Source: Sphingomonas sp. SRS2 (GTDB lineage Bacteria > Pseudomonadota > Alphaproteobacteria > Sphingomonadales > Sphingomonadaceae). From it: a DNA stretch of 57,328 nucleotides. Below the pieces are notes generated by a model, which made no database searches, had not been told where the DNA came from, and saw only the letters and a list, made by a program, of their open reading frames with translations. Position 1 is the stretch's first letter, and every line of letters begins with the position of its first letter. The position numbers and the translations under genes are program-made. Positions 25,700 through 33,039 of the stretch are shown here, piece by piece. Where the stretch lies: positions 1 through 57,328 of the forward strand of contig NZ_LARW01000063.1 in the NCBI RefSeq assembly GCF_000971055.1. Reading direction: 5' to 3'.

Positions 25700-26085
25700 G
25701 CCGACGCCCTCTTAGCCATCGCGGCAATGCGTCGGGTCCACAGGGAGCCGGCTGCGAACCGTCCTTTTAGCTGATCCGAACCCGTTGTCGCCTCCTTTGG
25801 ATTATGTAACGAAGAGCGTCGCAAAAAACGACGGCATCCGCCGTCGAATATACATCGACCGCCTCGCTAGTGCGGCTCGACCAGCGTTTCCGAAAGCAAC
25901 GACCCGGCCAACCGGGTCGCTCGCGGTGATCAGCGTCTCAGGCGCTGCAGAACCAAGATTGCAGCAGCGCAACATGCGAAAATCAGTCACGATCATTGGC
26001 GCTGGAATGGCCGTCTCGACCGGGTCGCCCCTGGCTATCCCAGGGCGTAGATCGGCCATCACGCCCTCGGCTTGCTGGAGGCAAC
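25700..26085. other. divergent intergenic region without a gene
   Basis: This 386-base stretch separates the divergent DUF2442 and DUF3768 genes and should carry both promoters. The minus-strand reading next to the DUF2442 start (LKGRFAAGSLWTRRIAAMAK, ending ASA) is protein-like for about 35 codons and may be the tail of a lost upstream gene. Nothing else is recognised. Confidence 0.35.
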
Positions 26086-26439
26086 ATGACAATTCCCGCA
26101 ATTGAACGGATCGCCAGGCTCAACGACCGTTGCCGGCAGGGCCTCGATCCCAACGCTCGCATCATGGTGACCCGTAACTGCCTCGCCCGGTTGACCGGCG
26201 ACGATGTCGGAATCGCGGAAGTCCTCGCCCAGGCCGAACTGCTTGCGGCCGTGCGCCGCTATGCGTTCAAGCCCGGAGACGGGCCCGAGCGGGATTTCGG
26301 CGGCTTCGATCTGAAGGGCGAACGCATCTTCTTCAAGATCGACTACTACGACCTGGCGCTGGAATTTGGCTCGGACGATCCCTCTGACGCCTCGATCACG
26401 CGCCGCGTCCTCACCGTCATGCTCGCCGAAGACTATTGA
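26086..26439 (+). CDS. DUF3768 domain protein
   Basis: A 117-residue protein matching the DUF3768 pattern: IERIARLNDRCRQGLDPNAR, then RDFGGFDLKGERIFFKIDYY, DLALEFGSDDPSDASITRRV, and LTVMLAEDY at the end. The length is typical. DUF3768 genes are common in alphaproteobacterial plasmids, with no known function. The start at 26086 was chosen because GCTGGAGG lies just before it and the family begins there. Confidence 0.85.
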   Translation: MTIPAIERIARLNDRCRQGLDPNARIMVTRNCLARLTGDDVGIAEVLAQAELLAAVRRYAFKPGDGPERDFGGFDLKGERIFFKIDYYDLALEFGSDDPSDASITRRVLTVMLAEDY

Positions 26440-26601
26440 GCCCGCCGGCTCCAACACGACTGCTCCTTCGAACGCCACCGCCACCACCTTTCCGGTCCTC
26501 AGCGCCAGGAAAGGCAAGGGGGAAGGCGAGCATCAGGCTCGCCAGAATGAAGGCGCGCGGCCGAAAGGGCGAGCCTGCCGCATTCCACGAGGAGATCCGC
26601 C

Positions 26602-28245
26602 TTGACCGCTCCGCAACCGACCCCCGTCAACACGCTGCCGCTTTCCCTGATCGTGAAGGGCGATAATCCCCGTCGCTATTTCGACAGGAAAAAGCATGAC
26701 GACCTCGTAGCCTCGATCCGCTTGCGCGGCATCCTGCAACCCATCCTGCTTCGCCCCGCGCCCGGCAGGGAGGACGTCTTTGCCATCGTCGCGGGCGAGC
26801 GCCGCTATCGGGCTGCTCTCGAAGCCTACGGCGCGGATGCCGAGGTTCCCGTCATCGTCCGGGAGATGACCGACCAGCAGGCTCTGGACGCCGCCATCGC
26901 TGAAAATGACGACCGCGATGATCCTTCGGAAACCGAACAGGCCGATGCCGCCGTCCGCTACCTCGCGGCGTGCCAGAACGATCGCGCCGAAGCCGCCAGG
27001 CGGCTCGGCTGGTCACGCAGCAAGCTCGATCGCCGTCTGGCGCTGGCGGAGCTGTCCGAAACCGTGAAGCTTGCGCTCGACGAACGCCGGATCAAGGTCG
27101 GTCACGCCGAGCTTCTCGCCGCAATCCCCGCCGACAAGCAGGACAAGGCCCTGGAGACGATCCTCGCCTCGGGCCTGGACGTCAGCAAGACGCGCGATCT
27201 CCTCATGCGCGTCACGCAGAACCTCGCCGCCGCTTGCTTCGACAAAACCGAATGCACAACCTGTCCGTTCAACTCGGCCTCCCAGCGCACTCTCTTCGAG
27301 ACCCATGTCGACGACGGGCACTGCACCAATCCCGGATGCTTCGAGCTGAAGACCCAGACCGCCGAGGCGATCCGCTTCGAAGAGCAGGAGCGCGCCGAAA
27401 AGGCGGCACGGGCCGCGGCTCCGCCCGCTGCCGACGAAGACGACGGTGACGGCGAAGCGGATGACGGTCTCGACGACAGCGAGTCCGAAACCGAAGTCTC
27501 GTCCGTCGATCGCGCCGAAACCCCCGGCCGAACCGAACCCCGCCCCCTGGCTCCGCAGACCCCGCTGCCATCGACCGCCGGCGGTTCGAGCGCTCACAAG
27601 TCGACCGTCACCGTCAAATCGATCGCCGGGCGCACCAGCGACCTGCGCGAGGCGACCTGGCGGACTGCGGTGGCCCGCGCGCTCGCGGCCAATGTCGCCC
27701 ATGCCCATACCGCCATTCTCGTCGCCGCGATGTCGGGCACGCTTCCCCAGATCAAGGCGGAGACCCTGAAGGCCCGTGCCGGCCTCCTCGTGGGCGCTTC
27801 CTTCCCGGACATCTCTTATGGCGACAAGATCACAGAAATCCGAGCGCTGTCCGAGCCGCAGGCAGCGAATGTGCTGTCCGCTGTCGGCGCCGCCTATGCC
27901 AAGGACGTGCTGACCTTCGGGCATGTCGCCGACCTCGCCCGCGCTTTCGACGTCGATCTGCGCGACGTCTGGCAGGTCGATAAGGCCTTTCTCGAGCGCT
28001 ACACCAAGGACGAGCTCAAGTTCATCGCCCAGGAATCCGGCCTGGTCGCGCATGTCGGCGAAAAGGGCTTCGCCAAGCTGCTCAGTGCCAAAAAGGCAGA
28101 CCTCATCGCCGGCATGCTCAACCGCCCCGGCTTCGACTGGGCCGGACGCCTGCCCAGTTCGATGACGCTCGACGGTCAATATGGGCCGCCGCCGGTGAAG
28201 GCCGCGCCGCCGGCCGCCGCCCCGATCAAGCAGCTCGCCGCATAA
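26602..28245 (+). CDS. PRTRC system ParB-family protein
   Basis: A 547-residue ParB-like protein from a TTG start with GAGGAGA upstream. Residues ~10-100 are the ParB nuclease/CTPase-like domain (LPLSLIVKGDNPRRYFD; IRLRGILQPILLRP; GERRYRA at 65-71). An HTH region follows (ARRLGWSRSKLDRRLALAEL). A Cys cluster, CFDKTECTTCPFN and CTNPGC (~213-250), could bind metal. An acidic linker leads to a long C-terminal domain peculiar to PRTRC ParB. It is first in a seven-gene PRTRC (ParB-related, ThiF-related cassette) run. A role in plasmid stability or DNA binding is assumed from ParB homology and is not shown. Confidence 0.92.
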   Translation: MTAPQPTPVNTLPLSLIVKGDNPRRYFDRKKHDDLVASIRLRGILQPILLRPAPGREDVFAIVAGERRYRAALEAYGADAEVPVIVREMTDQQALDAAIAENDDRDDPSETEQADAAVRYLAACQNDRAEAARRLGWSRSKLDRRLALAELSETVKLALDERRIKVGHAELLAAIPADKQDKALETILASGLDVSKTRDLLMRVTQNLAAACFDKTECTTCPFNSASQRTLFETHVDDGHCTNPGCFELKTQTAEAIRFEEQERAEKAARAAAPPAADEDDGDGEADDGLDDSESETEVSSVDRAETPGRTEPRPLAPQTPLPSTAGGSSAHKSTVTVKSIAGRTSDLREATWRTAVARALAANVAHAHTAILVAAMSGTLPQIKAETLKARAGLLVGASFPDISYGDKITEIRALSEPQAANVLSAVGAAYAKDVLTFGHVADLARAFDVDLRDVWQVDKAFLERYTKDELKFIAQESGLVAHVGEKGFAKLLSAKKADLIAGMLNRPGFDWAGRLPSSMTLDGQYGPPPVKAAPPAAAPIKQLAA

Positions 28246-28280
28246 CCCCCCAACGCTCACATAGACAAGGATTTGGACCC

Positions 28281-28706
28281 ATGTTGATTTCCAACCTGCT
28301 CCCACTGCTTGCGCGCTACTCGCTCGGCTTCGATCTCGTGGCAGGCCCCGAAGACACGGTCACCCTGACCGTCATTCCCCGCAAGGTGGAAGGCGCCGCG
28401 CACAAGCTCGAGACCGGCGAGACCCGCCCGATCTCGCTCACCGCCAGCGCCGCGGAGATCGATGCCGAACTCGCCAAGGGCGAAGACGGCGCGCTCGGAC
28501 AGCTCATCACGATCCGCAAGACACTCGCCGACCAGCTCGCCGAACAGCGCGAGGCCGCTGATGCCGCCCGCACCGCCGCGGCCGAGGCCGCCAAGGCTAA
28601 GGCCGCAACGTCCACGCCGAAGCCCGCCTCCACGGCCGCGAAGGTTCCGGCTACCGCCAGTCCGCCCGCCGACGCCAAGGCCGAGGAGCCCGCCAGCCTC
28701 TGGTGA
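28281..28706 (+). CDS. PRTRC system protein E
   Basis: A 141-residue protein starting MLISNLLPLLARYSLGFDLV, with a domain that includes DTVTLTVIPRKVEGAAHKLE. The C-terminal half is a helical Ala/Lys-rich segment (ADQLAEQREAADAARTAAAE) and ends EEPASLW. Position right after ParB and before protein C, plus the N-terminal pattern, identify it as PRTRC protein E. No biochemical role is known. The coiled, Ala-rich tail suggests a linker or interaction arm. Confidence 0.85.
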   Translation: MLISNLLPLLARYSLGFDLVAGPEDTVTLTVIPRKVEGAAHKLETGETRPISLTASAAEIDAELAKGEDGALGQLITIRKTLADQLAEQREAADAARTAAAEAAKAKAATSTPKPASTAAKVPATASPPADAKAEEPASLW

Positions 28707-28751
28707 GGCAGCCCCTCGAACCTCTCCCGAACCCACGCCCAGGAGGCCGCC

Positions 28752-28958
28752 ATGCAGATCAACCACCTGACCCGAACCTACCGATATGACGGCATCGACC
28801 TTCCGGTGCCGCCGCATCTTGCTGACGATGCCGCCGGCCTGCGTGCCTACCATGCAACCCTCTATCCGCCGATCCTCAACGCCGAGATTGTCGACGCCGG
28901 CGTATCGGGCGCTGCGCATGTCATCGAGTATCGGCGCGCCGTCGGCACCAAGGGCTGA
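28752..28958 (+). CDS. PRTRC system protein C (ubiquitin-like)
   Basis: A 68-residue protein (MQINHLTRTYRYDGIDLPVP ... EYRRAVGTKG), assigned as PRTRC protein C. To my knowledge this family is grouped with prokaryotic ubiquitin-like proteins. The length, the beta-strand start and, notably, a C-terminal glycine fit that view, because ubiquitin-like proteins are adenylated and conjugated through a terminal Gly. The cassette also encodes an E1-like ThiF, an E2-like B and a JAB peptidase, so C is the likely modifier. An AGGAGG ribosome binding site lies 6 bases before the ATG. Confidence 0.85.
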   Translation: MQINHLTRTYRYDGIDLPVPPHLADDAAGLRAYHATLYPPILNAEIVDAGVSGAAHVIEYRRAVGTKG

Positions 28959-28961
28959 CCC

Positions 28962-29183
28962 GTGCCCCGCTCCCAGAGCGCGGCCATCCCCGCCGCACCG
29001 CGCAAGACGCTCCTCGAATGGATCGAGCACGACGATGGCAACACGACCGGCTTCCCCCAGCTTCCCTGCAGCGCCCAGGCCCTCGCCCTTCACGCGCGAA
29101 TCCTCCCCGAAGTCCCTCATAAGGGCGAAGCGGCGGAGCCGCTTCAGCCCCCTGTCGGTCTCAGGCTCGCCCCGCTCGGCTGA
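28962..29183 (+). CDS. possible small protein between PRTRC C and F
   Basis: A 73-residue frame from a GTG three bases after the protein C stop. It reads PRKTLLEWIEHDDGNTTGFP and QLPCSAQALALHARILPEVP with strong third-position GC, so it looks coding. It overlaps the upstream part of the protein F frame, which is also protein-like from about 29150. I do not recognise a family. It is either a real small gene or the shifted front of protein F. Confidence 0.4.
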   Translation: MPRSQSAAIPAAPRKTLLEWIEHDDGNTTGFPQLPCSAQALALHARILPEVPHKGEAAEPLQPPVGLRLAPLG

Positions 29184-29262
29184 TCTCGCGGGCCGGTCCG
29201 TCGCGCTCTCCGTAGACATCCCCGCCACCTTCGATCAGCCGCTCAGCAATCATCACAAGCTG

Positions 29263-30123
29263 ATGGGCCGGTGGGTGGCCGCACGGGAAGGAACGACCAG
29301 ACGATACACGCGCGTCGGCGCCCGCAAGCGAATCGAAGATGTCTTCAATGCCGCGGTGCTCGAAATCTTGGCGCCAATCGAACTCGTCGATCTGCGGGTC
29401 GCCGTCCTCGCCGGCGAAAACGACAATCCGCCGGCAATCGCCTTGGTCTGCGAGAGCCTGGGGCAGCTGGATCTAGGCTGGATCGAAACCGGTGACGCGC
29501 CCGTTCCCTGGCGCGCCGCCGCCTACGCGGCCCTCGGGGAGACGCTCGGCACCGCGCTTCCGGTCTTCGGCTATCAGGATCTCTTCGATGAAATCTCCAT
29601 GTACTATTGGGACGGCGAGATCGACGACGAGAGCGCGCGCCAAAGCCTGACCGCCTATCACGGTCTCAGTGCTGAAGAACTCGCAGAGCAGACACTGCCC
29701 TCGGAGATGAACGCGCGCCGCCCCGACTGGATGATCGGCACGAACGCGGCGAAGGCCGCCAGCCTCCCGAAAACCCTTCGCGCCGCTCTGCGCCGACTTC
29801 GCGATGGGCACAAGGCGCTCGACCGCCTCGCCTCGGAGCGCAACGCCTGGCACTTCGATACCGACATTCTCTACGAATATGTGCCGGGCATCGAGGAATG
29901 TTCGTCTCTGCCACCGCTGACGCTCGTTCCGTTCGAGCAGTTCGCGCGCGAGCTCGATGATGTTGCCCGCCACGGCATGGAGATGGGCTTCATGGATGTC
30001 TGCGGCATCTGCCCGCTGCCCGAGGTGAGTCGGATCGACGACTGGTTCGAGAGCCTGCGGCTCGGCGTCCAGTTTCTGCTCGCCGCCCAGCACCTCGTCC
30101 GCTTCGACCCGCCCAACCCGTGA
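29263..30123 (+). CDS. PRTRC system protein F
   Basis: A 286-residue protein from the ATG at 29263 (MGRWVAAREGTTRRYTRVGA). The frame is open far upstream, and the codons from about 29152 (a CTG; LSVSGSPRSADLAGRSVALS, then VDIPATFDQPL) also look like real protein, so translation may start earlier from an unusual codon. The rest is soluble, with IEDVFNAAVLEILAPIELVD, SMYYWDGEIDDESARQSLTA and a helical C-terminus ending HLVRFDPPNP. Position between C and B fits PRTRC protein F. Its function is unknown. Confidence 0.8.
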   Translation: MGRWVAAREGTTRRYTRVGARKRIEDVFNAAVLEILAPIELVDLRVAVLAGENDNPPAIALVCESLGQLDLGWIETGDAPVPWRAAAYAALGETLGTALPVFGYQDLFDEISMYYWDGEIDDESARQSLTAYHGLSAEELAEQTLPSEMNARRPDWMIGTNAAKAASLPKTLRAALRRLRDGHKALDRLASERNAWHFDTDILYEYVPGIEECSSLPPLTLVPFEQFARELDDVARHGMEMGFMDVCGICPLPEVSRIDDWFESLRLGVQFLLAAQHLVRFDPPNP

Positions 30124-30130
30124 GGCCCTC

Positions 30131-30955
30131 ATGTCCGACCACAGCAGCCACTTCGAAGCCACCGGCGGCGGTCTCCTCCTGACTAACGCTATCCTGCTCT
30201 ATCAAGCGGGAACGTCCACGATTCCGAACGCCTACAGTGCGCCCAGGAACGATACGATGGCTTTCGCCAGCATGCATGCCGTCGAGCACGATGCGGAAGG
30301 CCATCCGACCATTGCCGCCGGCGTGCCCTTGTCGCGCGCGCAGCTGCGCCGATGGACCGAGGCCCTTGGCCGCACGGCGGTCCCTGAGATCCTGCCCGAC
30401 ACCGTGCTGGTGTCCCATCCCGACGTGCTCGCCTGGTGGGTGCCGGCACAGGTGCGCCCCGCCTATTTCGCGCTGTCGTCGCCACCCGAGGGGCTTCGTG
30501 CGCTCGCGCGACGCACGACCGTCACCGTGCCCTATCCCGCGCATCTTCTCATCGCCGCGCGCACTGGCCTTGGCGTCTACGCGCTCCCGTCAAGCGAGCG
30601 CCCGGCGGCCGACACACCGGTGCTACACTCACCCATTCTCAACGTCTTCATCCAGGGCGGGCTCTGTTGGGGCAATATCCCGAGGCCGAAGACCCTCGGC
30701 GTTGCCGCCATCGCGGAATACGAGCGGGCCGTGTTCGACTCCTGGTCGACCCACCCCAATCCCGGCCAGGAGCACACCGTCACCGGCAAGGGCGGCCTCG
30801 TCAGGCTCTGGGATGATCTCGCCGCACGCGGCGCCAGTCGTTTCCCGGTCCGACGTCTCAAGCCCTTCCATCCTGCCGCCCGACCACGACAGGCTCGCCC
30901 ACCGGCTAACGCCGTCACCGTGGGCAGACTGATTGCGGCCGCTGCCGGGAGATGA
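30131..30955 (+). CDS. PRTRC system protein B (E2-like)
   Basis: A 274-residue protein matching PRTRC protein B: EGHPTIAAGVPLSRAQLRRW, LAWWVPAQVRPAYF, then LLIAARTGLGVYALPS, SPILNVFIQGGLCWGN and STHPNPGQEHT. Family B has been grouped with E2-like (ubiquitin-conjugating-like) folds, to my knowledge. The Cys in the conserved CWGN segment (Cys179) is the best candidate for the catalytic cysteine. It ends in an ATGA overlap with protein A (30952-30955), so B and A are probably coupled. Confidence 0.85.
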   Translation: MSDHSSHFEATGGGLLLTNAILLYQAGTSTIPNAYSAPRNDTMAFASMHAVEHDAEGHPTIAAGVPLSRAQLRRWTEALGRTAVPEILPDTVLVSHPDVLAWWVPAQVRPAYFALSSPPEGLRALARRTTVTVPYPAHLLIAARTGLGVYALPSSERPAADTPVLHSPILNVFIQGGLCWGNIPRPKTLGVAAIAEYERAVFDSWSTHPNPGQEHTVTGKGGLVRLWDDLAARGASRFPVRRLKPFHPAARPRQARPPANAVTVGRLIAAAAGR

Positions 30956-31707
30956 CCATGCTCGCCGACGATCCCACCGCGGCGGCGCTGATCGCTGCCG
31001 CTCCTTGTTATCCGGTCCCGTCCACGGGACGATCGCCCGCGCTCGATGCGCTTCGTGACGGTCGCGCCGGGCATGGCCTGGCCGTTGGTAAAGACGGCGT
31101 GATGCTCATCCTGCGCCGCCCCTGGCTGGCGCTTGACGCTCCCCTTTCGCCGCCCTTCGCCGCCCATATCCCTTATGGCAGCATTGGCGAACCCAAGGCC
31201 GACTTGCGCTGCGGACTGATCCCAGGCGAGCATCTGGCCGCGATCCTCGACCACTTCCGCGCAGCGCTCCCCAATGAAGCGGCCGCCTTCATACTGTGGA
31301 ACGAGGCGAGCGGTGAGTTCGCGGTGAATCTTCCGGATGTCGACGAGGCGACGCCCTCGCGCCTCGTTTACCGAACCCCGGTGCTGCCGCCCGATTGGCA
31401 CATGGTCTGCGACATCCATAGCCACGGGCGGGGCTCCGCATTCTTCAGCGCCACCGACGATGCCGACGATACCCATGCCACCAAGATCTCGCTCGTCGTC
31501 GGCCGGCTCGACCATCCGGCGGGGCCGGTAATGGCCGCCCGGCTCTGCGCCGGGGGCATGTTCCTCGCCGTGCCGCGCAGCCCATTTTCGGGAGATGTTC
31601 CATGCAGCCTGACAAGCCCCAGCGCCACTATCTTCCCGCCATCTTCGACAATCGCGCGGTCCGGATCCTGCTCGTGGGATGCGGCGGCAATGGAGCTCAG
31701 ATGCTGA
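30952..31707 (+). CDS. PRTRC system protein A (JAB/JAMM metallopeptidase)
   Basis: A 251-residue protein with a full JAMM zinc motif: HSHGRGSAFFSATD at 156-169 is H-x-H-x7-S-x2-D, and the upstream glutamate is probably Glu109 in ALPNEAAAFILW. JAB/JAMM proteases cut isopeptide or C-terminal peptide bonds of ubiquitin-like proteins, so it may mature protein C or remove it from targets. The last ~35 residues overlap the ThiF gene start (31602) in another frame and have an odd Ser-rich composition, so the functional domain ends near residue 217. Confidence 0.88.
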   Translation: MTMLADDPTAAALIAAAPCYPVPSTGRSPALDALRDGRAGHGLAVGKDGVMLILRRPWLALDAPLSPPFAAHIPYGSIGEPKADLRCGLIPGEHLAAILDHFRAALPNEAAAFILWNEASGEFAVNLPDVDEATPSRLVYRTPVLPPDWHMVCDIHSHGRGSAFFSATDDADDTHATKISLVVGRLDHPAGPVMAARLCAGGMFLAVPRSPFSGDVPCSLTSPSATIFPPSSTIARSGSCSWDAAAMELRC

Positions 31708-32360
31708 TGGGCCTGGCCTCGCTCGACACGGCTCTGCGCGCGATCTCCTCGCGTTCGCTGGAGGTCACCGTAGTCGACGACGACATTGTAACCGAGGCCA
31801 ATCTCGGCCGTCAGCCCTTCTATCGCTGCGATGTCGGCAACTCGAAGGCGCGCACCCTCACCGAACGGATCAACCTCGCCCACGGCCTGGCCTGGAAGGC
31901 GGTTCATGGGCGAGCCCCCGATGCGGTCGAAATCGACGGCACCGACATTCTCATCACCTGCGTCGACACCGCTTCGGCCCGCCGCGAATTGGGCGCCGTC
32001 CTTGGCGATGGCAGGACCGTGCCGACCTATTGGATGGACCTCGGCAACCGCGCCAGCGACGGACAATATCTGATCGGCTGCCCATGCCGCCCGACGGGCA
32101 ATGTGAAGCTTCGCCTGCCGACCGTGCTCGAGGCCTTCCCGGAGCTCGCCGACGAAACTCTAGCTGAGGACGATGCTCCCTCCTGCTCGGTGGCCGAGGC
32201 GCTCGAACGCCAGTCCCTCTTCGTCAACCGAGTGCTGGCCAGTCACGCGCTCGCGCTGCTGTTCGATCTGCTCGGTCGCGGTTCCATCGGCCACGCCGGC
32301 GCCTTCATCAACCTCGCCAGCGGCCAGGCCGTGCCGATCCCGCTCCCGCGCGGCGACTGA
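31602..32360 (+). CDS. PRTRC system ThiF-family (E1-like) adenylating protein
   Basis: A 252-residue E1-like protein. LLVGCGGNGAQ (GCGGNG at 26-31) is the nucleotide-binding loop. VTVVDDDIVTEANLGRQPF (55-73) is the ThiF/E1 signature, with the acidic metal/ribose site and the conserved Asn-x-x-Arg-Q. CVDTASARREL (~120-130) is the later conserved segment. Cys195 in DDAPSCSVAEAL is a candidate for the thioester cysteine. It would adenylate the C-terminal glycine of protein C. It is the last gene of the cassette and overlaps protein A by 106 bases. Confidence 0.9.
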   Translation: MQPDKPQRHYLPAIFDNRAVRILLVGCGGNGAQMLMGLASLDTALRAISSRSLEVTVVDDDIVTEANLGRQPFYRCDVGNSKARTLTERINLAHGLAWKAVHGRAPDAVEIDGTDILITCVDTASARRELGAVLGDGRTVPTYWMDLGNRASDGQYLIGCPCRPTGNVKLRLPTVLEAFPELADETLAEDDAPSCSVAEALERQSLFVNRVLASHALALLFDLLGRGSIGHAGAFINLASGQAVPIPLPRGD

Positions 32361-32437
32361 AGCCCGACCGACTACCACGCCCATCCCGTGCCCATCCAAA
32401 CCCGGCGACCTTCGCCCGGGGATGAGGAGAACTTGCC

Positions 32438-32917
32438 ATGACCGTCATCGGACATAATCGCATCCGCGGCGCCGACAATTTCGACGGCTACGAGGTGCTC
32501 GCCCACCCCTTGCCCGACCGCGAGGATCGCGTCTTCCATCGCGGCGAGCCCGGGGCGTCCCAGACCTCCGTGACCTATGGCTCGCATGACATTCAGATCG
32601 CGAGGCCGACCGGTCCTGGAAGCAGGAGCCTCCTTGCCATCCTGATGCACCATGGTGGCGGCCGTCATATCCTGGAATTCTACGAGGGGGCCTTGCCCGT
32701 CACCGCGACGCTGCTCGCCCTGCCCGAGCGCGCCCAATATGCGCTCGCCTATGCGTTGTTCAAACAGGCTGATGAATGCGCCATGGCCGCCCGCGCGGAC
32801 GAAGCCAGCCGCTGGGCCCAGGCGTTCGTCGATGGCCGCATCCGCAAACGCCGCAGGGGCGGCCAGCGCTACGTCAACATCGAATCGCCGGCCGAGAAGG
32901 AACGTCGCTGCGCGTAG
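32438..32917 (+). CDS. hypothetical protein after the PRTRC cassette
   Basis: A 159-residue protein starting MTVIGHNRIRGADNFDGYEV. It has a beta-rich front (VTYGSHDIQIARPTGPGSRS), a helix (ALAYALFKQADECAMAARAD) and a basic end (IRKRRRGGQRYVNIESPAEK). I do not recognise a family. It follows thiF by 77 bases on the same strand and may be part of the same transcript. Confidence 0.65.
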   Translation: MTVIGHNRIRGADNFDGYEVLAHPLPDREDRVFHRGEPGASQTSVTYGSHDIQIARPTGPGSRSLLAILMHHGGGRHILEFYEGALPVTATLLALPERAQYALAYALFKQADECAMAARADEASRWAQAFVDGRIRKRRRGGQRYVNIESPAEKERRCA

Positions 32918-33039
32918 CGTGGGTTCCCCGGCCGTTTCACTCCTCTGCGCCGACGCCGTCCGTGTGTGCGCCGGCCCGAGCGAAAGAGGAGAAGGGCAGG
33001 GGAGGGGTGAGCCTGTTCGCTCTTGCCCAGGAGACCCCG

